Positions 9,523 to 18,473 of a stretch of DNA of 64,000 nucleotides are shown in pieces. Source of the stretch: Halalkaliarchaeum desulfuricum (lineage in GTDB: Archaea; Halobacteriota; Halobacteria; Halobacteriales; Haloferacaceae); the NCBI RefSeq assembly GCF_002952775.1, contig NZ_CP025066.1, positions 496,001 to 560,000 on the forward strand, in the 5' to 3' direction. Below the pieces are notes generated by a model. That model was given only the letters and a program-made list of their open reading frames with translations, was not told the DNA's origin and searched no databases. How positions within the stretch are numbered: position 1 is the first letter of the stretch; the number at the start of each line of letters is the position of its first letter. Both the position numbers and the translations under genes were made by a program.

Positions 9523-10194
9523 TCACCGTTCCTGACGTCCTTTCGTCTGTCTGTAATCCCGGCCGAGCACCGCCTCCGTGAACTGCCTCACCCACGCGTC
9601 CAGTTCGTCATCGCTCGCGCGTTCCGGGTCGACCATCGGCACTAGTTCGAAGCCACGACCCCGGATCGTCGTCGCGTGTACTTCCTCGATGTCGAACGCC
9701 TCCGGGGGGCTGGTCGTGTACTCGACGGCGAGCGCCCCCAGCGTTCGGCCGCCGATGGGGACGATGACGTGTGGATTGATCATCCTGATTTCGGCAGTCA
9801 AAAACGGGTCACACGCGGCGACCTCCCGATCGGCGGGTTCCTCGGGACCGTGGCACCGAACGAGATGCGTGACGTACGCGTTCTCGAGGGGAAGCCCTCC
9901 AGCGCCGCCGGCGTCTTCGGGGGAGGCTTCAGCGGAGGCTTCGGGGGAGGCTTCGGCGGCGTCTACGTCCACCAGTCCGACCGTATTCAAGATCCGACCG
10001 AGTTCGGTACGCTCGAGAACCGGGCGTCCCGTGGCGTCGTCGTCTGGCGACGGCGCCTCGGCGACGAACAGGAAGTCGGCCGCGACGTCGCCGTAGCCGT
10101 GGATCACGTTCGATCGTGTCTCGCAACGTCGACAGTTCTCGCAGGCCTCGTCCATGCCGAACGGGTTCGTCGGCGTGTCCTGTCTGGCGTCCAC
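9523..10194 (-). CDS. Uracil-DNA glycosylase, family 4/5 type (Fe-S)
   Basis: Removes uracil from DNA to start base excision repair. Seen: the Fe-S cysteine pair CENCRRC near the N terminus, the active-site segment FLFVAEAPSPDDDATGRP (GEAPG-like loop), and a second cysteine pair in CHGPEEP...AACDPF. An alanine/glutamate-rich insert (ASPEASAEASPE) follows VGLVDVDAAE, built from short DNA repeats near 9915-9965. I chose the GTG at 10194: it keeps the NPFGMDEACENC lead-in and has a TATA-like TTTTGTC about 24 bp upstream. The longer GTG form at 10308 and the shorter ATG form at 10155 are alternatives. Confidence 0.85.
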   Translation of the reverse strand: MDARQDTPTNPFGMDEACENCRRCETRSNVIHGYGDVAADFLFVAEAPSPDDDATGRPVLERTELGRILNTVGLVDVDAAEASPEASAEASPEDAGGAGGLPLENAYVTHLVRCHGPEEPADREVAACDPFLTAEIRMINPHVIVPIGGRTLGALAVEYTTSPPEAFDIEEVHATTIRGRGFELVPMVDPERASDDELDAWVRQFTEAVLGRDYRQTKGRQER

Positions 10195-10342
10195 GGCCTC
10201 CCGTTCGACCGGACGGACAAAACGCTGTGGGTCGGCATACCCACGCGACAGCGTCGCAGAATGACGGATCGAGCGGTGCGGAGAACTGGCATACGGCGAA
10301 CGAATCACAACCCTTAACCGTCATACCCGATTTTTTTCTGGT

Positions 10343-10417
10343 AGCGGGATGGGATAGCCAGGAGATTCCGCCGGGCTCATAACCCGGAGATCGGTAGTTC
10401 AAATCTACCTCCCGCTA
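10343..10417 (+). tRNA. Initiator tRNA-Met (anticodon CAU)
   Basis: Acceptor stem AGCGGGA/TCCCGCT begins with the A1-U72 pair typical of archaeal initiator tRNA. The anticodon stem CCGGG-CTCATAA-CCCGG has the three consecutive G-C pairs that mark initiators, and the T arm is GGTAG-TTCAAAT-CTACC. Length is 75 nt with no encoded CCA. Confidence 0.95.
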
Positions 10418-10423
10418 CTTTTC
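10394..10423 (+). repeat. tRNA-iMet 3' end, first copy of 30-bp direct repeat (att-like)
   Basis: This segment covers the T arm, the 3' acceptor strand and six bases beyond the tRNA. It is repeated base for base at 10529-10558. By hand comparison the match stops cleanly at both ends. Confidence 0.85.
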
Positions 10424-10528
10424 GAGCGAGACTAAGACTCAAAGCGGAGCGTGAAGTGTCCCGCGTCCCGAGCCCCGGAAAGATTTGAATGAGGCGAGAC
10501 GCGCGCAACGTCGTGAGCACGTCTCGAC

Positions 10529-10558
10529 GTAGTTCAAATCTACCTCCCGCTACTTTTC
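10529..10558 (+). repeat. Second copy of the tRNA-iMet 3' end (att-like remnant)
   Basis: A perfect 30-bp copy of 10394-10423, offset by 135 bp, not part of any complete tRNA. Integrases that target the 3' end of tRNA genes leave exactly such a pair. The 105 bp between the copies contain no gene, so if this was an element only a scar remains. Confidence 0.75.
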
Positions 10559-10695
10559 CGCCGTCGCTCCGTTCGTGAGCCTTCGCTGTCGGGTTCGTGG
10601 GTCGCGAACCGGGCCACGCTCCGTTGTGAATCCGACAGTATAGTTTCACCGCAGACGGGGAAGGTTAACGGTCGTCCGGCCCCCAGTCGTCATCG

Positions 10696-12090
10696 ATGGA
10701 GGCAGCGCGGCTGCCAGGCACCCCCGACGAGGTCGACGAGCGGATCGTCCTGCACGTCGACATGGACTGCTTTTACGCCTCCTGTGAGCGGCTGCGCGAG
10801 CCCGAACTCGAGGGGGAGCCCGTCGTCGTCGGCATGGGATATGAACCCGGCGAGACGAACGGCGCGGTCGCGACCGCGAGCTACGAGGCACGCGAACACG
10901 GCGTCGAGAGCGCCCAGCCCATCTCGCAGGCGCTCGAACAACTCCCGCGGATGGAAGCCGACGTGAAGGACGAACAGTCGGATCCTCGGGGATACTACCG
11001 TTCGGTGGATCTGGAGTTCTACCGGTCGGTCGCGGCGGACGTGAAGGCGGTACTCCACGACTGTGCGGACGTGGTCCGCGAAGTGAGCATCGACGAGGCG
11101 TACCTGGACGTCACCGACCGAACGGGGTGGGATCCGGTCCCCGGCGGCGACCCGAGCCGGTCGGCCGGGCCGGCGGAAACTCGCCGGCTGGCCGAGGGGT
11201 ACGCCAGACACGTGATCGAGCGGATCCAGCGGGAGGCAGGCGTCCCAGCGAGCGTCGGTGTCGCGCCCAACATGTCGACCGCGAAGATCGCCTCCGATTT
11301 CGACAAGCCGAACGGGTTGACGGTGGTTCCACCGGGTCACGTCAGGTCGTTCCTCTCGCCGCTTTCGACCGCCGAAATCCACGGCGTCGGCCCCGTGACG
11401 GCCCGCGAACTCTCGGAACTGGGAATCGAGACGGCCGGCGACCTGGCGGCGGCGGATCCGACAGAGCTGGAAGCGCGGTTCGGCCAGCGGGGACGGGAGT
11501 TGTACGCCCGAGCCCGCGGCGACGACGACCGCGAGGTAACCCCCACCGGTCGGCCGAAGAGCCTCTCGCGGGAGTCCGCCTTCGCCGAACCCGTCCGGGA
11601 AGTGGCGCCGAAACGGGAGACGGTCCGGGCGCTCGCGGCCGACGTCGCAGACCGTGCCCGGAGTCGGGAGGCGCTGTACCGGACGATCGGGATCAAGGCC
11701 GTCGAGCCGCCGTTCGAGGTCAACACCCGCGCAGAGTCGCTTTCGGGACCGGTCGACGATCCGGAACTTCTCGAGGAGATCGCCCTGGAACTGCTCGAGG
11801 AGTTTCACGAAACGCGGGTGCGCAAACTCGGCGTGCGCGTCTCGAACCTCTCGTTCGAGGCGGGCGATCAGGCGACACTGGGGGGATTCGAGGACGCCGA
11901 GATCGAAGCTACCGGACCTGCAGACGGGAACGGTTCGGTCGGCCCGCGGGAGAGATCGACCGACGAGCGGTCCAGTTCGAGGCCGTCGCGATTCCGTCGA
12001 GGGGTCGACCAGTCGGCGCTCGACGAGTGGACACGAGACGAAGAGGCACGAAACGAAGAACCCCGAGACGAAGAGGCACGAAACGGATGA
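10696..12090 (+). CDS. dinB: Y-family DNA polymerase (DNA polymerase IV)
   Basis: Translesion DNA polymerase. The palm motif VDMDCFYASCE holds the first metal-binding Asp, and VSIDEAYLDVT supplies the catalytic Asp-Glu pair. SVGVAPNMSTAKIASDFDKPNG and the helix-hairpin-helix thumb segment HGVGPVTARELSELGI follow, then a little-finger domain. QATLGGFE near residue 390 resembles a PCNA-binding (PIP) box. After it the protein ends in about 75 charged residues, finishing with a repeated RDEEARN element built from a short tandem DNA repeat; this makes it somewhat longer than usual (464 residues). Single gene, with the HerA-like gene 95 bp downstream. Confidence 0.93.
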   Translation: MEAARLPGTPDEVDERIVLHVDMDCFYASCERLREPELEGEPVVVGMGYEPGETNGAVATASYEAREHGVESAQPISQALEQLPRMEADVKDEQSDPRGYYRSVDLEFYRSVAADVKAVLHDCADVVREVSIDEAYLDVTDRTGWDPVPGGDPSRSAGPAETRRLAEGYARHVIERIQREAGVPASVGVAPNMSTAKIASDFDKPNGLTVVPPGHVRSFLSPLSTAEIHGVGPVTARELSELGIETAGDLAAADPTELEARFGQRGRELYARARGDDDREVTPTGRPKSLSRESAFAEPVREVAPKRETVRALAADVADRARSREALYRTIGIKAVEPPFEVNTRAESLSGPVDDPELLEEIALELLEEFHETRVRKLGVRVSNLSFEAGDQATLGGFEDAEIEATGPADGNGSVGPRERSTDERSSSRPSRFRRGVDQSALDEWTRDEEARNEEPRDEEARNG

Positions 12091-12185
12091 CGCGCTCGAC
12101 CAGTTACGCGCTGACTTGCTCGCCCGTCTGACGTGCGTCTGACGCCGGGCAACACCTTTGATGCCGCCGCGTGGAACCTAGGCCA

Positions 12186-14537
12186 ATGAGCGACGACGTC
12201 GAGGACGAAGAAACGATTCACGTCGCGGAGGCCAGCGCCGGACCGGGCGCATCCCCGGACGTCGAACCCGGATCGCCGATCGAGATCCCGGCCGTGGAAC
12301 TGCTCACCGGGCGGGGGTTCGTCACCGGAAAGTCGGGGTCGGGCAAGAGCATTCTCGAGGGCACGCCCGTCGAGACGCCCGAGGGGCCGAAACCGATCGA
12401 GGAAATGCGGAAGGGCGACCAGGTTCTCTCGTTGAACACCGACACTCACGGGGCCGAGTTCCGGCGAGTGCGGGCGACGATCCAGCACACCGATGACGAC
12501 CTGCTCTGTATCGAGCTGGAAGACGGCACCGAGGTCGTCGGTACCGGGGACCACAGTTTCCTCACCCTCGAGGACGGGGACATCGTCCCGATCCGCGGCG
12601 ACGAACTCGATGTCGGTGCCTGGATGCCGACCGCCCCCGAGTTCGTCGACGGCGATCCATCAATCTCCCGAACCGACGGAGGAATCGTATCCCTCGATAG
12701 TGCCGACAGTCCGGTCCACGAGGACGGGCCGCAAAACACCGACGACATCCTGTGGCAGCAGGTCGTCTCGATCGAACCATACCCGGGCGAACGCGAGGTG
12801 TACGACCTCGACGTGGTCGGGACGGACACGTTCCTCGCGAACGGGGTGTTCGTCCACAACTCCAACACCGCCTCCGTCTTCGTCGAGAACCTGCTTGCGG
12901 AGAACCTCAACGTCCTGATCGTCGACACCGACGGCGAGTACTACGGCCTCAAAGAGGAGTACGAGATCCTCCACGTCGGCGCCGACGAGGAGTGTGACAT
13001 CGTTGTCTCGCCGGAACACGCCGAGAAGCTGGCGAACCTCGCGCTCGAACAGAACGTGCCGATCATCCTCGACGTCTCGGGCTACCTCGAGGAGGATGTC
13101 GCCGACGAACTCCTGCTGGAGACAACCAAACACCTCTTCGCGAAGGAAAAGAAGCTCAAGAAGCCGTTCTTGCTCGTCGTCGAGGAGTGCCACGAGTACA
13201 TCCCCGAACGCGGCGGGATGACCGAAACCGGAAAGATGCTCATCAAGGTCGGGAAACGCGGGCGGAAACACGGGCTCGGAATCGTCGGCATCAGCCAGCG
13301 TCCCGCCAACGTCAAGAAGGACTTCATCACCCAGTGTGACTGGCTCGTCTGGCACCGGCTCACCTGGGACAACGACACGAAGGTCGTCGGCCGGATCCTC
13401 GGTTCCGATTACGCCGACGCGATCGAGGACCTCGACGACGGGGAGGCGTTTTTGATGCGCGACTGGGCGGACTCGATCGACAGGGTGCAGTTTCACCGCA
13501 AGCAGACGTTCGACGCCGGGGCAACGCCGGGGCTCGGCGACTTCGAACGCCCGGAACTCAAGAGCGTCTCCGGGAACCTCGTCTCCGAACTCGAGGAGAT
13601 CAGTGACGAAGCGGAGCGTCGGGAATCGGAGATCGCCGACCTGAAACAGGAACTCGACCGCAAGCAGGCGCGGATCCAGCAGCTCGAACAGGAGCTCGAA
13701 GAGGCGAGAGACCTCTCGCAGATGGCCGACCAGTTCGCCCAGGCGCTTCTGGGTCGAGCGGAGGCCTCCTACCGTGGTGGGCAGGGACGAAACCTGCACC
13801 GCGAGGAGGTAGCCGATCAGTCGGTGCTCCCGGAGTACGAACCGGCCGGATCCGACGGTCCCGAAGATCGGAATTCCGACACTCGAACGGAAACGGCGGG
13901 TCGAGGGGAAACGGAGGTTCCAGACGAAGCCGGAGCTCCAGACGAAGCCGGAGCTCCAGACGAAGCTAGTTCTGCAAACGAAACGGACCCTGGAGACGAA
14001 ACGGAGGTTCCGGACGCGGCAGATGTACCGGGCAGCCGTGCCGCGAACGGCGGTCCGATTCCCCCGATCGACGCCGACGACGTCGCGGAGGTGGCCATGG
14101 AGTTCGCGGCCGACGTCCGGCTCGGCACCAGGGAGGCGGTCATCCGGGAGCTGCGCGGGCGGATCGAGTCCGTGCCGGAGTTGTCCAGACGGATGCTCGA
14201 TCACTACCGTCGAGAGGGCACGAGCGAACCGATCGCCGCCCACATCGACGCTGGCGGCGACGGCGACAGACAGATCGCCTACGGACGCAACCGTCCGCTC
14301 AGAACGACCGGGCTGATCCGACACGCCGGCCAGGGAGAGTACACCTACGCGATCCCGGACCTGGTCCGGGACGCGTACGCCGACCGGTTGGGCGACGACG
14401 AGGTCGACGAGATGGTCGATGCGATCGAAGCGGCGTTCGACGGTGAGACCCGTGAAGAAAGCCGCGACGAGGACCGCGACGAGGATCGCGACGAGGACCG
14501 CGACGAGGATCGCGACGAGGACCGAGATTCCCGGTGA
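12186..14537 (+). CDS. HerA-like (DUF87) ATPase with an in-frame intein
   Basis: A HerA/FtsK-type P-loop ATPase, the class that translocates DNA; HerA partners with NurA nuclease in archaeal end resection, but no nurA is in view. The Walker A motif is interrupted: GKSGSGK is followed by a 171-residue intein, after which SNTASVF resumes. Walker B is FLLVVEECHEYIP, and the segment GLGIVGISQRPANVKKD resembles the sensor/arginine-finger region. After about residue 455 come a coiled coil, a Pro/Glu/Thr-rich linker with repeated PDEAGA, a conserved C-terminal domain, and a tail of RDED repeats. I chose the ATG at 12186 over the GTG at 12171. The spliced product would be about 612 residues. Confidence 0.9.
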   Translation: MSDDVEDEETIHVAEASAGPGASPDVEPGSPIEIPAVELLTGRGFVTGKSGSGKSILEGTPVETPEGPKPIEEMRKGDQVLSLNTDTHGAEFRRVRATIQHTDDDLLCIELEDGTEVVGTGDHSFLTLEDGDIVPIRGDELDVGAWMPTAPEFVDGDPSISRTDGGIVSLDSADSPVHEDGPQNTDDILWQQVVSIEPYPGEREVYDLDVVGTDTFLANGVFVHNSNTASVFVENLLAENLNVLIVDTDGEYYGLKEEYEILHVGADEECDIVVSPEHAEKLANLALEQNVPIILDVSGYLEEDVADELLLETTKHLFAKEKKLKKPFLLVVEECHEYIPERGGMTETGKMLIKVGKRGRKHGLGIVGISQRPANVKKDFITQCDWLVWHRLTWDNDTKVVGRILGSDYADAIEDLDDGEAFLMRDWADSIDRVQFHRKQTFDAGATPGLGDFERPELKSVSGNLVSELEEISDEAERRESEIADLKQELDRKQARIQQLEQELEEARDLSQMADQFAQALLGRAEASYRGGQGRNLHREEVADQSVLPEYEPAGSDGPEDRNSDTRTETAGRGETEVPDEAGAPDEAGAPDEASSANETDPGDETEVPDAADVPGSRAANGGPIPPIDADDVAEVAMEFAADVRLGTREAVIRELRGRIESVPELSRRMLDHYRREGTSEPIAAHIDAGGDGDRQIAYGRNRPLRTTGLIRHAGQGEYTYAIPDLVRDAYADRLGDDEVDEMVDAIEAAFDGETREESRDEDRDEDRDEDRDEDRDEDRDSR
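12348..12860 (+). other. Mini-intein in the Walker A motif of the HerA-like ATPase
   Basis: The 171 codons translate to a protein-splicing domain. It starts with Ser (SILEGTPVETPEG, block A, then KGDQVLSL), has a block B with the splicing histidine in GTGDHSFLT, and ends with block F and the terminal His-Asn in LANGVFVHN. The next extein residue is Ser, a valid +1 nucleophile. Removing it joins GKSGSGK to SNT and restores a perfect P-loop. No LAGLIDADG or other homing endonuclease is present between blocks B and F, so this is a minimal intein. Confidence 0.92.
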
Positions 14538-14543
14538 CTCCTC

Positions 14544-15188
14544 TCAGATTTCACTGACCAGGTCCCACAGCACAGCCTCCGGATCGTCGGCCTTTGCGAC
14601 CCCCGACGCGAGTAGCACGCCCTCGGCGCCTAGTTCACCTGCGGCGGCGACGTCCGAGCCCGTCGAGACGCCGGCACCACAGAACACCGACACGTCCTCG
14701 TCGACGGCGGTTGCTGCATCGACGGCGTCCTTGACGACACCGGGATCGGCAGTCGACACCGAGACGTCGCCGCCGATGAGCTCCGGCGGTTCGACCGCGA
14801 CGGCATCGGGGGCGAGGGCGGCCGCGGCGCCCACCTGCGCGGGGTTGTTCGCACAGACGACCGTCTCGAGATCCGCCCGATCGGCCGCCGAGAGTGCGCC
14901 GTCGATGTCGGCCAGACGGAGCCGGCGCTCGGAGTGGTTTATCAGGGTTCCCACCGCACCGGCGTCGGCAACCGCCTCCGCGAGCGTCGAGCCGGTGTGG
15001 CTCCCCTGTTCGACCGGGGAGACGTGCTGGGCCCACGTCTCTGCGCCTGTGTCGTGGATCGTCTCGAGCTGTGCCGCCTGCGGTGCGACTGCCATCCGGA
15101 CGCCGGATTCCTCGCTTACCTCCCGAACCGCCCTCGCGACAGCGGGTCCGTCACACGGGTACGCCTTCAGGTTAACCAGAACGAACAT
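14544..15188 (-). CDS. tpiA: Triosephosphate isomerase, archaeal type
   Basis: Interconverts dihydroxyacetone phosphate and glyceraldehyde 3-phosphate. The start [10 protein letters not shown] carries the catalytic-site Asn and Lys; INHSERR contains the electrophilic histidine; and [10 protein letters not shown] holds the catalytic glutamate, with FCGAGVSTG as phosphate-binding loop. At about 214 residues it has the short archaeal length. ATG at 15188 is preferred over an upstream start nine codons earlier. It converges with the HerA-like gene, with only 6 bp between the stops. Confidence 0.95.
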   Translation of the reverse strand: MFVLVNLKAYPCDGPAVARAVREVSEESGVRMAVAPQAAQLETIHDTGAETWAQHVSPVEQGSHTGSTLAEAVADAGAVGTLINHSERRLRLADIDGALSAADRADLETVVCANNPAQVGAAAALAPDAVAVEPPELIGGDVSVSTADPGVVKDAVDAATAVDEDVSVFCGAGVSTGSDVAAAGELGAEGVLLASGVAKADDPEAVLWDLVSEI

Positions 15189-15326
15189 ATCGGTGATGGT
15201 GGTCCGCGTGGGCAAATAGCTTCACGATCCGGACACACTTCGCGTCGAACGAGCCGGGACGTGCGCCGAATCGACGAGTGTGAGTAATTGTCAAATACCC
15301 GCCTCTCCAAGGATCGAACAGAAGAG

Positions 15327-16067
15327 ATGTCCCTCACGGAACTCATCGCCGGCGTCGAATCCTACGAGAAGACGCTGACGGTGATCAACACCGACGGCGA
15401 CGTCGTCGCGGACCTCCGCGACCGGTTTTCGGATCGGAACCTCGAGATCGAGACGGCGACGATGGACGGGGGCCCCGAGTCGTTCGGCGTGCTCGGTCAG
15501 GCGGGGACGTTTCTGACGGCGATCGACCTCGAAGAACTGGCCGACCCCGGAACGCAGCGGGATCCGGAGTTCGTCGCCGGGACGTACCGTCCGATCCTGG
15601 ATCACCTCGACCAGACGATGTTCACCTCCTACTCTGCGGGGGAGATGCTCGCCGCTTCCCGCGAGATCGAGGACCGTGCCTGGCGGGTCGGGGCGGGAGA
15701 ACTCCACGCAGGGTTCCAGACGCTGGAAGTGTTTTCGGGGGAACTGCCCACCTACGAACGGCTCGCAGGCAAGCAGGGGCTGTCGGTACACGCGTACGCA
15801 GTTCCCGAAGGGACCCTCCCGAACATGAAAAACGTCACCCTCCACGTCGAGCGTGACAGCGAGATACGGAAGACATGGTTCGTCGCTTACGACGGCGCCG
15901 GCGTCGACGAGAGCAAGTGCGCGCTGCTGGCTGAAGAGCGCGAGGACGGACACTACTACGGCTTCTGGAGCTACGATCCATCCACAGTCGACTACATGAT
16001 TGACCATCTGACCTCGACGTACGGATTCGCGGAGTCGGACGAACACGGCGGCACGACGCCCTACTAA
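15327..16067 (+). CDS. DICT sensory domain protein
   Basis: A stand-alone haloarchaeal protein of about 246 residues resembling the DICT domain, a sensor module associated with diguanylate cyclases and two-component proteins in bacteria. Supporting segments are MSLTELIAGVESYEKTLTV, FTSYSAGEMLAASREIEDRAW and HAGFQTLEVFSG. No DNA-binding or output domain is fused. I chose the ATG at 15327 because the family usually begins MSLxELI; a longer GTG start at 15288 is possible. It is transcribed away from tpiA and is the last ordinary high-GC gene before the AT-rich island. The ligand is unknown. Confidence 0.75.
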   Translation: MSLTELIAGVESYEKTLTVINTDGDVVADLRDRFSDRNLEIETATMDGGPESFGVLGQAGTFLTAIDLEELADPGTQRDPEFVAGTYRPILDHLDQTMFTSYSAGEMLAASREIEDRAWRVGAGELHAGFQTLEVFSGELPTYERLAGKQGLSVHAYAVPEGTLPNMKNVTLHVERDSEIRKTWFVAYDGAGVDESKCALLAEEREDGHYYGFWSYDPSTVDYMIDHLTSTYGFAESDEHGGTTPY

Positions 16068-16905
16068 CTCGAGGCTCTTATCGAACCCAGTGAAACACCC
16101 GCCGACTTAGAGATATTGTCACCGGTTGGCGTGAAAGATGTAGAGAATGGGTGTTGCAGACAAAGGTTTTTGTAGCAATAATCTGCCACAAACTGCCTGA
16201 TGTGTACAATGGCGAACACATCATTGAGGAGCATTGGATCGAGGAGGAGTCTAGGTTTACGATAGTTGAGTGACTGTCCGGATTCAATCTAAAAGTTTCA
16301 AGAGTTCATCAGAAACCTGCTGCAAGATACATAGCGGGTATTCAACAGGCGACCTCTTCCAAAGAGAAGTGAGGAGCAAAGACCTAGGTTGTAGGGTGCT
16401 ATTATCCCACATGGCACAGCGTGGTTCAGCATAATCACTCGAATGCCGGTGTACGCGGTGAAAGTACAACAATGGAACCGGTGGGTATCAGGGACGGCAC
16501 CTCATCAATTCAAACGGCGAATGTGACATGATGGAAACGGGCTTCGGAGGGCCGCCCTGCCCTCATGGGGAGCACACTAAAGAGTAGGTCCGCTCAGTGA
16601 AACTCCCATCTCAGCGTTGTGAATACCTTCTGTTCCCTTTTTTCAGCAGTTACACAGATGACAGATTCGAGGGCAGATTGGCCCCTACGTGATGGATACT
16701 ATGCGTTTATCGGCCATCGGTTTGACGGGTAGCGTGACCCATTCACCGTACTGCCGGACGAAGGAATACGAGAGAGTAGAACGGCTGGCTTACCACCCTG
16801 TGGGCCCTATCTGAAAGAGACAGCCTCCAAGTCGGACGATTTTTTATTAGTTAATCTTATACATATTACACAATAATTATATAAGTTCCAGTTCGATGTT
16901 AGTGT
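16068..16905. other. AT-richer stretch without a supported gene
   Basis: Base composition and codon use are visibly unlike the flanks. On the plus strand 16094-16273 stays open for 60 codons and ends HIIEEHWIEEESRFTIVE then stop, but it lacks a good start and I do not recognise it; it may be the tail of a decayed gene. Two short minus-strand frames (16078-16287 and 16284-16472) are equally unsupported. The stretch holds the first member (16287-16349) of a diverged repeat pair; its partner is at 17450-17512. Confidence 0.5.
16875..16885 (+). promoter_or_regulatory. TATA box for the winged-helix gene at 16906
   Basis: The sequence AATTATATAAG is centred about 26 bp before the ATG at 16906, the spacing expected for a leaderless archaeal transcript. 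It lies in a strongly AT-rich run from about 16840. Confidence 0.6.
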
Positions 16906-17280
16906 ATGACACACAATGAGGGAGGATTTACTGATTTACCGGACTCAGTGAGTGACGCGTCGGAGAGTATCCTGTTCCGTTCGGGGATGGCTCGCAAACT
17001 CGATATTCTGAGTGAAAGTCATCGCCGGATGATTCTTCTGTTGTTGAAAGAGGGAACTATCGAAACGCAAGCCGACGTTAAGGTTCGGAGTGGGGACCAG
17101 AAAAAAGAGGTGGAAAGGGCCCTCATTCATACCCACCTGCCGAAATTAGACGATGCAGGATACATTGAGTGGGACCGGGAGACGGGCGAGATATCGAAAG
17201 GGCCACGTTTCGACGAAATCGAGCCACTGCTTGAACTGATTGAGAGTCATTCCGACGAACTGCCCCCGGACTGGCCCTGA
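16906..17280 (+). CDS. DUF7344-like winged-helix protein
   Basis: A 124-residue protein of the small haloarchaeal winged-helix type. KLDILSESHRRMILLLLKEGTIE is the usual opening helix, and ALIHTHLPKLDDAGYIEWDRETGEISKGP is the recognition helix plus beta wing. Its C-terminal tail is acidic. Such proteins are probably DNA-binding regulators and are common in haloarchaeal accessory islands. It is a single gene with its own TATA box in AT-rich DNA. The DUF name is from memory; the target is unknown. Confidence 0.75.
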   Translation: MTHNEGGFTDLPDSVSDASESILFRSGMARKLDILSESHRRMILLLLKEGTIETQADVKVRSGDQKKEVERALIHTHLPKLDDAGYIEWDRETGEISKGPRFDEIEPLLELIESHSDELPPDWP

Positions 17281-17601
17281 CTGGATCACCCTGCTGAACT
17301 CACGCTCTGTATCGGGCGCTGCCCTGAAGTCCTCTAAGCAAACCATCACGTGGTGAGTGATGAATACAAGGGGCATACGCATCACCCTGGGAGTCCGTAA
17401 CACGTGTAATGAACTTCGTTTGTGTTAGGATAAGAACTGACTGAAATCAAATAAATCTTATCAGGAGTCAATCAGAAATTCGGTACAAGATACACAACGT
17501 GTATCTCGTAGGTTGTTTCGGTCTGAGCGAAAAGAGTTCATTTCTCAAACACGTATTTGTCCTACCACAATCCTATTATTCCGCTACTCGTATCTGCAAG
17601 T
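17281..17601. other. Intergenic stretch, no supported gene
   Basis: AT-richer DNA between two island genes. It contains the second member (17450-17512) of a diverged repeat whose first member is at 16287-16349. By hand alignment the central 46 bp match at about three quarters of positions. No open frame here is convincing. Confidence 0.5.
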
Positions 17602-18045
17602 ATGGCACTTTCACACTCGATAACGGATATCGAGCGAGGGGATCTCGTCTCGCATGTCCTCGTCCTTGCTGGGTTTGGACTGATCGGTATAGGAGCAGTC
17701 CTTCCGTGGATCGACAAAGAACTCCCGTTGAAGGTGTATGTGTTAGGCGAGCAAATGGGAGTTGAGCGAATCTGGGTTCGACGATTACTCGTCGTAGCAG
17801 GTGTCGGTGCGCTTGTCGAAGTTGGTCGTTTCCGGAGTTCGGAGTGGCGATCCGTCTTCGATCTCGTTTTGGTTGGGATTGGCGGACTCGTAGCGGTGAT
17901 TACGATAACCCAAAGTCCACTTATTGGCAAATGGTTGCCGGGACATGGTGTCTATCTCACTCTCTTTGGGAGCGTCCTTGTCACGTTCGGAGCCAGCATC
18001 TCACTCATCACTACGCAACTTGACAGCCCCTCGGAAGCGCTTTGA
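17602..18045 (+). CDS. Small integral membrane protein of unknown function
   Basis: A 147-residue protein starting MALSHSITDIERG at the ATG at 17602. Four hydrophobic stretches are visible: VSHVLVLAGFGLIGIGAVLP, LLVVAGVGALVEVG, VFDLVLVGIGGLVAVITIT and VYLTLFGSVLVTFGASISL, so about four membrane helices with short loops. There are no catalytic residues or known motif. Codon use is less GC-rich than in genes outside the island. I do not recognise the family. Confidence 0.55.
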   Translation: MALSHSITDIERGDLVSHVLVLAGFGLIGIGAVLPWIDKELPLKVYVLGEQMGVERIWVRRLLVVAGVGALVEVGRFRSSEWRSVFDLVLVGIGGLVAVITITQSPLIGKWLPGHGVYLTLFGSVLVTFGASISLITTQLDSPSEAL

Positions 18046-18473
18046 TCTGTTGGAGGCAGTGTCATATCACGAATTTCGAACGAGCAGTCCGTACCGTCCA
18101 CAGTAAAGCTAGTTCAGTACATCTGGAGCTAAATGAACGCGATTGCCATGCTGAATTGATCCTCTGTATGTTGCACAGTGCCGAGAACATCATGTGATAC
18201 TGGTAAGACCCTCACTGACCAGTTTACATCTCCATTTGCCGTCCGTTCCAGTGTTTTCTGAGTAAACGGAACAATTGCTCATTGATGTGTGTACCGTCTA
18301 TACACATCATTCCAATTAAGATATAAATATAAATGGAAACAACCCCTGCGCAAGACTCGCGCCCTGTAGCTTGCACTGGCCTACCCACACATCTCTCGAT
18401 ATATTCCGCTGTGTCACCGTATTCAGTAAGAGCCTCACTTAAGAAACACACCACCGAGCATACGCCGAGCGAA
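18046..18473. other. Intergenic stretch of the island, no supported gene
   Basis: About 430 bp of AT-richer DNA. A minus-strand frame overlapping 18224-18487 ends ...GTHINEQLFRLLRKHWNGRQMEM and could be a transposase or other gene fragment, but I cannot place it in a family. Nothing else is seen. Confidence 0.4.

Noticed and set aside
10377-10649. A 90-codon minus-strand frame with a repeated KVAGGRFEL
   Set aside because: The apparent repeat is the antisense of the duplicated tRNA-iMet 3' end, not a protein motif.
16094-16273. Plus-strand 60-codon open stretch ending RFTIVE
   Set aside because: No start codon in a good position and no recognised family; kept only as a note for the island.
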